Shown here: positions 11,098 to 22,742 of the stretch, one piece after another
Numbering within the stretch: the first letter of the stretch is position 1
Layout: each line of letters opens with the position of its first letter
Assembly: GCF_009727055.1 (NCBI RefSeq)
Contig: NC_052350.1
Location: 17,081,984 to 17,145,983, forward strand
Origin: Benincasa hispida
Taxonomy: Eukaryota; Streptophyta; Magnoliopsida; Cucurbitales; Cucurbitaceae
Length of the DNA stretch: 64,000 nucleotides
Direction: 5' to 3'
Made by a program: the position numbers and the translations under genes
The notes under the pieces: generated by a model
What the model was told of the DNA's origin: nothing
Database searches by the model: none
What the model saw: the letters and a program-made list of their open reading frames with translations, nothing else

Positions 11098-12735
11098 CTA
11101 TCGTACAATTTTAATTTACAATATGTTTAAAAAATCAGAGTTTAAGGTGGGATTTTGTTATGTATTGTGAATGTGTTCGAATTAATTTTGCAATTTCTGC
11201 TTGTGGTTTTGCAATTGGCCGTTTTCAAGTTTTGTCACATTAGATTTATGGCCGTTTTCAAGTGAAAATTTGATGTTGTTCCAATGCATTCTATGGTGTA
11301 ACGTCCCAATGTTGTACCCTACATCGCGACGCCCTAACGCGAAGTGGAATGGAAAATATTTTCGTAGCGTCCACAGTATCACAATGCTCCGAGGCTGAGG
11401 CGCGCGCGCCAATTCCATCCATGAGGTCGTGGTTCGAGCAATTCTTCCATTTTTGGAATTTTTTTGTTTTTTTATTATTTTTTAATCAACTAGATTAATA
11501 TAAATTAGTTATATTAATTTAATTCATTTTTTAAGGGTGCCAAAATTCGGTCCAGTTTGGTATTTAATTTAATTTTTGTATCTAGTGTATGGTTAAATTA
11601 AATATATATCATAATATATACCATATTGTATAATATTCCACCTTAAGATAAACATTATTCATGCATCATATTTAATATAAACATTATATTATATAGTTGT
11701 GTGATTAACCTGCATGTTCATGTATTTTTAATATAAGAGTTATATTATAAATGCTTGTTAAATATATAGTTTCATTAGTATTATATAAGTGTTATATTAT
11801 TAATGAAAAGCATGATCATGCATCATTTATACAATAGTCAGATGATATGATGGCATGCATTAATAACATGTCTATGCATAATTTATATTATAAATGTTAT
11901 AATATACTGTTTGGATGAATGGATGGATGTTATTTATTTTTTTCATTACTTTATTATATAAATGTTATGCATGTAGTAATGAAAATGAAAATGCATGATG
12001 CATGACACCATTTTAGTGAATTATAATTGTTATAATTCTTAAAGTATGTCATTAAATGCATGTATAGATTTTAATTATTTCATTCAAATTTATAATATTA
12101 TAAGTTAAATGAAATTAGAATTAAAATATATAATAATGAGTTGCATGCAAACATAGGTTAAATTAATTTTAAATAGTTTAAAATTGATTACAGTATTAGA
12201 CCTATGTTCACAATATTTCTAGTTTAATCTTTTAATTCAGTTTAATAGGATCAAATTGATTTTGAATAAAAGATAAAATTTGTAATAGATGTATACATTT
12301 GTCTTAGAGCAGTTATGTCTAGACTAGGATATTTAAGCGGATAGAAACGGAATACGCCTACCTAGAAACTGACTTTGAAGGTGAATTAGATAGATTTGTT
12401 ACAAACATGTAATGAATGATTAAAGTTTGTTAAAGTGTTTAATGAACCATAATTAACTTTATTAAACTATCCAACGTAAATGTTGTATTGGCCAAAATTA
12501 ACAATCACTTAGTAAAATTATCAGTCGAATTTTTCTAAATTAATCAACCCTAGGTAGAACCCTCACTGGGAGGAAAATGTTGTATATGATTCTTTAGTTT
12601 TCTTTCACGTTTCTCCTATATAGTTCACACCATTATATCTATGCTCGGTCTCAAGACACCTTTGCTTGTGCCCCCTTATAGGTGGTATTTGCATAGACCA
12701 ATAACAATGTGAATGAAGAGTTTTTTTTTTTTAGT
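11098..12735 (+). mobile_element. Untranslated leader of copia family B (no gag follows)
   Basis: About 1.6 kb of non-coding leader that matches 57417-59010 in order. Shared points are GGTGGGATTTTGTT; a GC-rich patch (11300-11420); AAACATTATTCATGCATC; repeated ATATTAT stretches with CATGCATCATTTATA; GGTGAATTAGATA; CACTGGGAGGAAAA; and a near-terminal TGAATGAAGAG at about 12711. The gag and pol expected next are absent, so this is a 5' fragment of an element. Confidence 0.8.
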
Positions 12736-12798
12736 TTATATAGCTTCAAAATATAGACCTATTAAATAAGTTGTAATTACCTTTACATTTTGATTTTA

Positions 12799-13399
12799 GG
12801 GAAAAATACATTTTTGGTCCCTAGGTTTTGGATCTAGTTTCTATTTAGTCTCTAGGTTTCAAAATGTTACACATTTAGTCCTTAAGTTTTGAGTTTGGTT
12901 TTAATTTAGTCCCTAGGTTTCAACATGCTACAAGTTTATCTTGACATTTTAATTTTGCTTCAATTTGGTCCCTATGTCTCGAGGTTTATACTTTTAACCT
13001 CAATTTTTTATTAAATATTCACTTTCCGTCTTTTGAAGTTAATTTATAATAAATTAAAAACTATTAAAAGAATTATAATTAATTAAGTTTTACTATTTTT
13101 ATCACTTTTAAAATTAAATTTAAAATTTCACTTCTAATCATTTTTTATTAATTAATAGAAATTGACATTAATGAATGAAAGTAAGTATTTAATGAAAAAA
13201 TGAGGTTAAAAATGTAAAATCTTGAAATCCATGGATCAAATTGAAACAAAATTCAAATCTTAAGAGTAAAATGGTAACATTTTGAAACTTAGGGAGTAAA
13301 TTGAAACAAAACTCAAAACTTAAAGATTGAATGTATAACATTTTAAAACCTAAAAATGAAATAGAAACTAAAGTCAAAAACCTACATAGTATTATTCCC
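12799..13399. mobile_element. Mutator-like MITE with long terminal inverted repeats
   Basis: A 601-bp element flanked by a perfect 9-bp target duplication TTGATTTTA (12790-12798 and 13400-13408). Its outer ends are inverted: GGGAAAAATAC on the left and AGTATTATTCCC on the right. The two halves are imperfect inverted copies built from units such as TTTGGTCCCTAGGTTT and AAAACCTA. A 9-bp duplication is the hallmark of Mutator-like elements. No open frame; non-autonomous. Confidence 0.85.
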
Positions 13400-13408
13400 T
13401 TGATTTTA

Positions 13409-15445
13409 TGAGTATCACCCATTCTCTCTATTTAATGTGACCGGTAATAATATACCTAATTACCTTATTCCAAAATGGGTTATCACCGTGCTTGGCAGTT
13501 TTCTACCACCATTTTCTTCCTAAAATCTTCAGTTATACATTTTGTTTTTAACATTTACTTACAAATTATGATATAATATAAAGTGCAGCACCATGCATGC
13601 ACAATTAATATATGGATGTGTTATCGATAAAAAATTATGTAGTTCGAATTTCTCACTCCTACCCATTTCTATTATAAAAGTATAAAAGTACAAAAGAAAA
13701 AAAACAATTTAACGGTGTAAAATGCGGTGGGAAATCTTAAATGAACAAAAATTTCTATACGAAATAAATGTAGGTTTGAGTTCTCAATTTGAACCTTTGG
13801 CGTAGTAGAAGATTATTAAAGAGGAGAGATGATCGGGCATATGAATATGATATATAGTTCTGGAAAATGGAATCTTAGGCAATAGGCATCCGCCCAAAAT
13901 TTGTATGCAATTTGAATTGATAGGTCTGATTTTAATTAAAGCACATAAAATTTGTTGTTACATCACGCTAATCATCTTTTAAATGCTTCCATGAGCTTAG
14001 AAAAATATATACTTTAATTTGCCTAGCGTATTCATGCAATACGTACATATGTATTATCAAATACTTTGACATCTCAACCTTTATTGAACACTTATGGGAC
14101 ACTTATTAACATAAATGTATGTGTTAGACATTAGTTATACGGAACTATTGTGTAGACCCAGAACATTTGTTAGACATATATCAAATACTTGACCTTGAAT
14201 AAATTTTGAGAGAGAAATATATTTATTGATTTTTAAAACACATAAATGCATAAACATTTTACTTTGAATTTTCGTGTAGAAAATGATGTGCTGATGCCAA
14301 AATCTGAACAGGGTAAACATACTTAATCGTCATGGGACAATAACAACATTAAATTTGTTTGATATAGGAAGAAGAGAGCGTGGTCTACAAAATAGAAAGA
14401 CATGTACACATCGTTGTGGTACTTGCTATACAAGCTCCGATATTTAAGCTAGAGAGTGAATAAGCGTATCAAGTTAAGAATTTGTTAGTGGAGAATAGAT
14501 TTACCTTCCCAAAGCGATAGAATTTCAGAGTAACTTTTGGATAGTTCTTCATCTCATTAGGCTAAGGGGATTGCCCCGTTTCATGTTTGGCCAGGGTTGG
14601 CCACGACCTTGGCTGCGGTCGAGTACTTTTCCCATAGGCCCATTTTAGTCCTAGAGTGATGCTTTGGGTAAAGGCATACATGAAACATGCACCTCATTGG
14701 TTATTTTGCAAGGTCAAGGCCGAGCATGTTAATTTGGGTCCAAATCAAACTATTACTCTTCCACAGGGCAAAAATGGGCTAGGGGTGCTATTTTTCGCCC
14801 GAACTTTTTTATCTTATCTTTGACAAGGTAGATAATATAGAAAACGTTAAAAAAAAAAAATAGTGAAGATCACCATATAGATTTACATGGTTCACTGACA
14901 GTGTGTTAGCTACGTCCATAGAGTAGAAGGAGAACAATTTTATTAAAGAGAATGATACAAATGCAGGAATAATTAACGACTCTAGAATTAAAGAGTTTAT
15001 ACAGTGCCCTTCTTTAAACCCTAAGTAGAAAAGGAAAAAAAATTAAATAGTTAAATACATACCAAATACCAATTCTAATTAAGTTTCAGAGGCATTACCC
15101 TGAATCCCTATTAGGATGCGCCGCCTCTGGATCCCGCTCACTGAACGGTCAACAAGACCCTTGTACTTGGATGCTCGAAGCACCAAATAACAAATTCAAG
15201 GCATTCTAACATTCTCGACCTTGTTGCTTTTGTTCCATATTATTTATGTCAATTATATCCTTCAATCCAAAATCATTTATGACAATATGTTGGAATGTCT
15301 GGGTATTCCTTAGATTTTTTAAAAATGGCATGTGTCATCTGTGTATTCATGTTGCATCTTATCTGTATCTTATATTTGGAGACTATTATATGGACGACCT
15401 TTTCATAAACACCTTTATAATTGGTGACCCGTCCCCCACAACAGT
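13409..15445. other. AT-rich spacer, no gene seen
   Basis: No coding frame with recognisable domains. A GC-richer stretch at 14540-14790 and the segment 14800-15240 (TTTACATGGTTCACTGACAG, TAGCTACGTCCATAGAGTAG) read like degraded retroelement non-coding sequence, but I cannot place them in a family. Confidence 0.5.
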
Positions 15446-15857
15446 ATGAAATCTAACCTTCTATTTATGTTAGAGTGCACTATTGCATTAGGGATGACCA
15501 TATCTATAGTAGGCCCTAATGTCATGGCTATCTCCATCGCAATCTTAAGCGTTTTTTTATCAAGGCACAACAAACTATGAGAAAATGGGGAAAATACAGT
15601 AAACTGTACGTATTTTACAACCGCGTTAAGAATATCCACGTATAGCCCTAACGCGATGGCCATCTCTAATGTGATCTTCATTTTTTCTAAAAAAAAAAAA
15701 AAAAGAAACATAACAAACTGTGAGGAAAACACATGAATATAAAGATCACAATAGAGATGGTCATCACGTTAGGACTACGACAGACATGATCATCCCTAAT
15801 GTGATACATTATAAAATGAGGTACTACGCTCTGACTTAAGTAGAAGGTTAGATTTCA
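15446..15857. mobile_element. Inverted-repeat (foldback/MITE-like) element
   Basis: The ends are inverted copies: ATGAAATCTAACCTTCTA at 15446 and TAGAAGGTTAGATTTCAT ending at 15857. Inside, each half carries related units around CTAATGTGAT / ATCACGTTAG and GATGGCCATCTC / GAGATGGTCATC, so most of the 412 bp can fold on itself. It has an internal A16 run near 15690. No clear target duplication and no coding frame; superfamily unknown. Confidence 0.7.
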
Positions 15858-16599
15858 TATATTTATGGTGAACGAATTATTAATCATAAAGACGCTCGTA
15901 AATAGTTCATCTGATTTATTTGATTTTACCGTGTGAAGCTAAAGGTTAATTTGATTTTAATTTAACCGTGGATGTTAGAGTGTTTTTTTTTTTTTTTTTT
16001 TTTTCTTTTTCCAATTATGAAGATGCATTTTGCCATCCCACTCGAGCCATAATTAATTGAAACCACATCGAAGCAGGCAGTCGTTGGCCAGCAGAAGTTC
16101 GTTGATTATATATTATAATAAAATACAATCAATTATACGTTAATTTTGTCATATTCATTGAACCACCCCCAAAACCCCAACTCCAAACCACCCTCCACCC
16201 ACCCAAAATATACCATCAAAATAAACCTTTTTTCAATCACCTTTTTCAAAAGCAAACCCTATCAGCTTCATGTTATGGACAGCGTATGAATTATGAAAGT
16301 GATGATAATTGATACTTTTTATTTATGGACCAAAATGATTCTATTTGTTCATAATTATCCTTCTTTCTTATTCTCTTTTTCTTTCTTTTTAATTCCGTCT
16401 TCATACAATATGAATAGTTATTAGAATTACACTTAGAATTAACTTTCCATATTTGGCTGATTAATGTCGATATCATGAAAGTTTTCAATGCTTTATATAG
16501 TTTTTTTTTTAAAATTTATTTGTTAAATGGTAGTAGTTACATAGTTTATGATTTGGTTGAAACAACTTTTCTTTTTTTTTTTTTAAATGATCATATAGT
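15858..16599. other. AT-rich spacer with poly-T runs
   Basis: Contains a long T run near 15985-16005 and others near 16500 and 16570. No gene, RNA or repeat family recognised. Confidence 0.5.
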
Positions 16600-16865
16600 T
16601 TGATGATTTGGAGTGAAAGAAATAATCGCATCTTTAATGAGAACTATTGAACAATCTGTTTGTTTAAAGACCATCTGCTCCAGGACTGGTTGCTGGTCTT
16701 ATCGATCTAAATTGTTTAATGATTACAATCTTTCATCTATTTCTCTCAATTTGGCTACTTTTATGTAATATCCAACTTCTCTTTGGGCTTCCCTCTAGCC
16801 CATTTGCTTCTTTGTACCCCAATTTTTATCGATTAATGATATTTGAGTAGTGGAATATGACGAGG
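16600..16865 (+). mobile_element. LINE 3' tail fragment
   Basis: Broken frames read W-ERNNRIFNEN, then NDYNLSSISLNLATF, matching the last part of plant L1-type ORF2 (the WxERNNRxF box and the short tail after zf-RVT). Non-coding text like that of the LINE at 50561 follows (TTCTTTGTACCCC, ATTAATGATATTTGAGTAG). No poly-A or target duplication is evident. An old fragment. Confidence 0.5.
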
Positions 16866-18639
16866 GTGTTACGAATGATCCACGTCGTATCTCTTTCCAT
16901 TTTTTTATATAATTAAGCTAGTTTTTTAAATTTCCATTAATACTTGAAAGACCTAAGAAATTCTTAAGTTTACGTGGATAGTTATAATAACTACTAAAAC
17001 CCTAAAGTTTAAGGGTGGCTTTTAGGATTTTTTTTCTTTTTCTTTTTTGATTTTGTTTAATGGGTTAGGTAACCATCAAGAGAGTATTTCCTTGTTATTC
17101 TTTTCCTCTATGGAAAGACATTTCAAACGCAACGTCATTAATGGGCGTCAATTTTTCAACATCTTTAATATAAGGATTGAAATTTCAAGGCATATTGATA
17201 TAGCCATTAAGAGAATGCCAAGCATCTACAAACAAAGTAGATCAAGAGAAAGAGAAACATTGAAAGAGAGGGGAAAAAAAAAGAAAAAAAAAAAGAAAAA
17301 AACCACTTTATTCATTATTAGGAGTTTGAACAATTTATGTTGACATCATAATAAGCAGGTAGCATATGGCTACATTCTAATAATTAAATCCCACCTTATC
17401 TAAAATTAATTAATTAATTCACCCTCCTTTTAAAAATTTGTCAGGTTCAATTTTGGCACTCCACTTCCACTTCCTAATTCTTGCCTTATTTTTCGGCCTT
17501 TACCTCAAACTGATCAAAAGCGTACAACGTACCCCTATCTCGTACAATAGTTCTTTTTTTTGTTCTTACACAAAATTTTGTATTAAACTCTACGTAATTT
17601 ATTGGTAAAAACATTAATAACCTCGTTTATAGATTAGATATGTGAATATTCACGTTTATATTTATAATAGTATTAAAAAATAGAAAGAAAGAGAGAAAGA
17701 AGAGCAAAATTTTGCTAAAATGACAGTGATGAGATGACCACAGGCAAAAAACAATAAGTTTAACTTTAAATTAAATTAATTGTTGAAAATAGTAGAATTG
17801 AAACTGCAAGATCAATATGGGATAAAGAGAAGATAATCGATTTTTCAAAGAAAAAAAAACCAAACAAAAAAACAAAAGTTCAATCCAAAAAAGCTTCTCA
17901 ATGCTGTCGCTATAACGTACGCACATGGGGAAAAAAAATATCCTAAACCTTGTTTGTGGAACCATTGTTCCGTGACTGAGCCAACTTTCAGATGGGAGCC
18001 TAAAAGGTTGAATAATCAAAGTATATAGCCGTAATTACATTATTATTTAGAAAAATAGCAGAAGGTAGGATTCTTTTGAATTATAGTAAAATGCATATAC
18101 GTCATGTGACTTCATCATCTATTTTAATTGTAGTGTAATTAATGATAATTAATTGCTCACCTATATATCTTAACAAACTTTCAACATCAACTAAGATGAT
18201 CATTTCAAGCAAATAATTTGTTATAAATCTCGAGATTGAATAGTTATTTTGAATTTTTAAATCAAATTTAATAGTTGTTTCCAATTTTCGAATCTTGTAC
18301 ATCAACTAATTTTCAAATCTTGTTTTGAAATTTAAAATATCATATTATATTAATTTTTCTTATTAAAATAGGTTATTTATATTATACTTTCTACTAATCT
18401 TAACTAAGATTCATGGGTTTTAAATGATTTTGAATGTTATAGTTATTATCTTTTTGTTTCAAACATAAAATATTAGAATATAACATGTGGTCCTAGCTTT
18501 CTTTATTCTCTATATAATACTTTCTTATTATAATTGTTTAACGAGTAAGAGTTTTATTCTATGGTAAGTGAAATGAGAATAGTCACTATATAGTAAGGAA
18601 ACATGGCCTATTTGTAATGTGCAACAATTTTCAAGTCTC
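16866..18639. other. AT-rich spacer, no gene seen
   Basis: Small open frames occur but lack domains. One at 17047-17343 ends in an A-rich lysine run that is simple sequence. No recognisable repeat family. Confidence 0.5.
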
Positions 18640-18644
18640 TTAAG

Positions 18645-18806
18645 TTGAACAACGACCCCATTCATCCTCCTCAAGTCAAACGTCTTGCTGGAAGACTTAG
18701 GAAAAGAGAATCTCGTCTTGCTTAGAGAATAGGATAATAGCATGTTGTACTCGTTGTGGTAATAGGGGTCATAATCTTAGGTCTTGTAAAAATCCAATAC
18801 TTGGTT
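18645..18806 (+). pseudogene. MULE transposase C-terminal zinc-knuckle fragment
   Basis: In broken frames the sequence reads HPPQVKRLAGRLRKRESR and then CCTRCGNRGHNLRSCKNP. The second part is a CX2CX4HX4C knuckle. The pair (basic GRPRKRR-like stretch, then C-x2-C-GxxGHN-xxxC) is the usual C-terminus of plant MuDR-type transposases. No upstream transposase or SWIM domain remains. A stop and a frameshift lie between the two motifs, so it is dead. Confidence 0.55.
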
Positions 18807-18932
18807 AAGTTTGAGTTTTTATTTTTTTCTGCACTTTTACTTCATATTTTTCATTCTGAACATTTATGAATGGTTTTATTTGTTTCAAGTACTTATAACA
18901 ATTGTTATTTCTTTAATACGTTTTATTTCTTA

Positions 18933-19090
18933 TCTATCATTACTATACTTCATATGTTGTTTCTCATACATTTATAATTTTAGTTATACTGTAATTTTAT
19001 TTTTTTAATACATGTTAATTTTTCCACCTATTATTACTATACTTTATATGTTGTTCCTCATACATTTATAATTTTAGTTATACTCTAATT
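18933..19090. repeat. Two-copy 94-bp-period direct repeat
   Basis: ACTATACTTCATATGTTGTT at 18942 recurs as ACTATACTTTATATGTTGTT at 19036, each followed by CTCATACATTTATAATTTTA. The copies share about 60 bp with few mismatches. This is a local duplication in AT-rich DNA. Confidence 0.75.
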
Positions 19091-19553
19091 ATCACTACTT
19101 AACATTTTCACATCCTTCTGTTACATCATATTCATATATAATTATGTAAAAAACATTGTTTTTAAAGTTTGTTTTGTCATGTTCTTTGTGTTTCTATCTT
19201 AGTGAATGATTAAATAAGAACACTTTACTTATTTTTTGTTTTCTATTATGGAATTTATTAATAGAGTTTTTTTCCTCAATGGTTCATGTTTTTGCTCATC
19301 CATTCAATCATGATGTGCATTTATTTATTATATTTGTAGATAAAAACGTTGTGCAATGTTATAAAATATTGGCCATCATTCTAAATTATAATGATATATA
19401 GTTATTTTTCAAATTAGATTGTTTAATTTAATTATCAGTTTTGACTCAATATTATTTATCAAATTCAAATTAACTTTTTATCAATATATGGACTAGATAT
19501 GTAAATAAAATTACAAACTTCTTCATTGATAGGATAATCAAAAGGAAACAGAA
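19091..19553. other. AT-rich spacer
   Basis: No gene or repeat family recognised. Confidence 0.45.
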
Positions 19554-20450
19554 TGTGATGTCTCGAATTTTTAGGTAATTTTAAATTAATTATCTCATAT
19601 TATTTAGGTTAAATTCTAGATTTTTTTTTTTTTTTTTTTTTTTTGTGAAAAAAATCGTTTTGGAAATTCGAATTATAAGTTATAAAAGATTTGAGAATTC
19701 AATTTAAACTTAATTGGGAGGTTTGAGAGTTTAAACTTGTTTTGTTGGAAGATTGGGAATTTAAGGGGAAAAGGAAAAGAAAAAAAAAAGAATAAAACCC
19801 TAAATCCCTCTATCAGTCGTTGCCCCCCTCCCCCCACACGAAATCTCTCTTCCCCTCACTCACTCTCACGATCTCTGTCCCTCTCTCTTGCTTAGCCAAC
19901 TGCATCAGACCTGTCGGAGAATTCTACTGCCTTTCTCCCTCTCGTCTCTCACTCGACTACAAGTCAAGTCATCATCGCACACAGTACCTCGTCGTCGTCG
20001 TCCGCCCTAGCTTCTAGTGGCCATTCCATTTTTTCTCCTCTGATCTCTCTCTTTCTTTTCTCTCCTTCTGTTTTTTTTTTTTTTTTTTACCAGCACTAGC
20101 TGCCAACCATCAGTTATTGCCTCGGGATCGCCATTGCTACATACTAACGGATTTTGTGAGTTCGAAATACCTAAACAAAATTTTCGACAGGTTCGATCAA
20201 GTTCGCATTGGTGTGTTTTTGGTGAGATTCTATGGAGGAGAACCTTAAAGATGAAGGATGGGAAGAGGAAAAGACTTCACCGATAAGAAGGGGAAAAGTT
20301 GTCTATTCATTTCATGCTAGAAGTGACAACTTCAAAAATAGGGTTAATAATTTTAAAAATTTGGTTTTAAAAGTTATGTTGGTAATTTCAGTACGTATAA
20401 TTAAAGTGTATCTAATATTGTTCTTGAATAAAGTTTGTATTATGTGTTAG
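19554..20450 (+). other. Unclassified segment, possible LTR/leader fragment
   Basis: Starts TGATGTCTCGAATTTTTAGG, which resembles starts of plant Ty3/gypsy LTRs. It continues with a 20-plus T run, a CT-rich tract at 19790-20080 (ACCCTAAATCCCTC and repeated CTCTCT) and a serine/proline-type frame without domain identity. Another small frame, 20232-20450, begins MEENLKDEGWEEEK and has no known match. The CT-rich part could equally be the 5' leader of a lost gene. I assign no function. Confidence 0.3.
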
Positions 20451-20810
20451 GTACTTTGGACTTTTAAAATTTTGATTTATCACTTTTTATTCCGTTTTTC
20501 CATTTTTACAAATGAAATGTAGGTTTGAAATATGTCCAAATAAAAAGTTAAAATATGCTATATTTCTTGTTAGTCCCAAAAAGTTCGATAACTCAAAAAA
20601 CTTGATCAATTCAACTCAATATATAGGATTTGGATTGGATTATCAATTTGTTTAGGATTGTGTTGGATTTAATTGAATGACAATTTTATAGGTTAGGTTG
20701 TTCATAGATTCAGCTAAAATAATCAGAACCAACCCGAATTTATTGTTAGTCTTAAAAAGTGTCTTTTATTTGCACTTCCAATACAATTATATATACATGC
20801 ATTACCAATA

Positions 20811-20875
20811 AGAGCTTAGTTCAATTGACATTATAGTGTATTGAAGATCAAGAAATTTGTTGTTCAAATTCCTCT
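20811..20875 (+). other. tRNA-like A/B box pair, possible SINE head
   Basis: TAGTTCAATTGACA at 20818 and TGTTCAAATTCC at 20861 are spaced like pol III A and B boxes, but both deviate from consensus and no cloverleaf is evident. A degraded tRNA-derived SINE is possible. Chance is also possible in AT-rich DNA. Confidence 0.2.
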
Positions 20876-21092
20876 ATCTCCATTTGTACTCAAAATAAGT
20901 GTATATATATATATATTACTTAATTTCATGATTATTTTTAGATTATTTATTCTCAAACAATTATTAAAAATAATTTTTCAACACTATTAAAAGAAAATCT
21001 TCATAATATAAATGGAAATTGATTTTCTAATTTTAGTTAAAAAATAATTAAATAAATTCGTTTACATATTGACATTTACTTGAATTTTTTTT

Positions 21093-21520
21093 GGGTAAAT
21101 ATCAGTTTATACCCCTAGACTTTGGGCAATTTAAACCCTAAATTAAGGATTGTATCCATTTAAATCTTAAATTTTTGTGATTGTATCAATCTAAACGATT
21201 TGTAACAATTTAAACCTCAAACCAATAATTATATCAATTTAAACCTTGAATATGCATATGTGTATCAATTTAAACCTTGAACTTTCATAAATATATCCAT
21301 TTATACTCTGAAAATTCATAAGTGTATCCAAATAAAACATAACAGAGGGTTTAAGTTAATACAATTATGAAAGTTCAGGATCTAAATTGATACAATTATT
21401 AGTTTAAGGTTTAAATTTATACAATTCCCAAAGTTTAGGATTTAAATTGATACAATTATTAGTTTAGGGTTTAAATTGATACAACACTCAAAGTTTAAGA
21501 GTATAAATTGATATTTACTA
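21093..21520. mobile_element. MITE with inverted-repeat halves
   Basis: The left end GGGTAAATATCAGTTTATAC is answered at the right by GTATAAATTGATATTTACTA. The halves are built of repeated units of the kind TTTAAACCTTGAACTTTCAT on the left and GATACAATTATTAGTTTAGG on the right. The flanks are T-runs on both sides (8-9 T), which may be the target duplication but prevent an exact boundary call. No coding frame. Confidence 0.7.
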
Positions 21521-21836
21521 TTTTTTTTAAACAATAACAATTCGAGTTATCCAACCCAACCCAATTCAAATATTTTATTGTTAGATTGGATTGGTTTCAT
21601 CATTTATTAAAGGTTGTTTGGGTTGAAAAAATTTATAACACAAACATTGGGTTGGATCTAAGTGTTTCAACCAACCTAACCTAACCCACAAATATCCCTA
21701 CTAATTACAAATAAAATATTTATCTAAAATAAGGTCACGAAACTAAACAAAGTTTAAGTCATACCTACAATAATAACCTGACAAATAATATGTGTTAATA
21801 ATCAAGAAGTCTATGGTTCAAATATTTCATTATACT

Positions 21837-22648
21837 TGTAGAAAATAACAAGGTATTTAAGTGTGTTTTATTGGATTTTTGGTGAAATTAAAGGCCCAAT
21901 GACATTCTGATAATTATGGGCAAATGACATTTTTATAATTATATCCATCTTCTTCAATTAGGGCTGGAAACCGTGAGACTCTTGGACAAGAGAGGGAAGC
22001 GGCCGACTGGAGAAAAGAAGGAAGCAGCCGGTTTTGATAAAAGGCTTGAAGAGTCGCGCCGGCTGGAACACGAGGCTGAAGGGAGAGGCAACCGCGAGTT
22101 TTCTCCGGTAGTGTGCAAGCAAGGCGACCGTCATTCGCAGTGGGTGTCCGCGACGTGAGTGTGGGTGATGGGTAGGAGTTCGATCCGATCTTGGCAGCCA
22201 CCTCGATTTCGGTGGGTTCCGGTTCAACGTGGGTTCGCCAATCTGAGCAAGTGTTAGTTTCGGTGGGTTTCAGTTCGACGCGTGAGTTTATTGCGGGTCT
22301 GTGTGTGGTGGTTCGCCAGTCAGAGGTAGGTAGTGCTCTTGGTTTGGTCTATTTTTCAGCGGGTTGTTCTCGGTTTCAGAGGTGAGGTGATGTTGTGTGT
22401 GGATCTCTCAGTATCAGTGGATATTAAAATTACAGATTGGTGATTATTGTTGATTATCTGTAATTGTAAATTTCTTATTGCTCATAATAAAAGTGATTCA
22501 TGCTGGTTCTCAAAGTGGATGTAGACCAAATTGGTCGAACCACAATATATATTGGTGTTCGTTCTTTACTGCTTTTGATTTATTCTGCTGATTGTTTGTG
22601 CTCTGTTTGGCCATCTAAGTTAAGTTTTAAAAAAAATAAAAACTCTCA
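21837..22648 (+). mobile_element. 5' LTR of copia element (TNT1-like lineage)
   Basis: Begins TGTAGAAAATAACAAGGTAT and matches the 3' LTR at 26718-27414 over about 700 bp, with scattered substitutions and a roughly 40-bp length difference near 22465-22500. The primer-binding site at 22653 sets the right end near 22648. Small open frames inside (for example 21914-22385) are LTR sequence and not genes. The divergence between the two LTRs indicates an old insertion. Confidence 0.85.
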
Positions 22649-22652
22649 TAAG

Positions 22653-22664
22653 TGGTACAGAGCT
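22653..22664 (+). other. Primer-binding site, one-base-deleted
   Basis: TGGTACAGAGCT matches the initiator Met-tRNA complement TGGTATCAGAGC with one T missing. It sits just after the LTR and before gag. Confidence 0.75.
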
Positions 22665-22742
22665 CCATTCGATCCAAGGAGGGTGTGTGGTAGTGTGTTG
22701 GCATATTCTTTGTCCAATATATTTTTTGTTGGGTTTAATTTG

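Noticed and set aside
17047..17343. 98-codon open frame
   Set aside because: Ends in an A-run lysine stretch; no domain, AT-rich spacer context.
20811..20875. tRNA gene
   Set aside because: A and B boxes are off consensus and no acceptor stem or cloverleaf can be drawn.
21914..22385. Several overlapping open frames on both strands, echoed at 26798-27368
   Set aside because: They lie inside the two LTRs of the copia element; GC-richer LTR sequence explains them.
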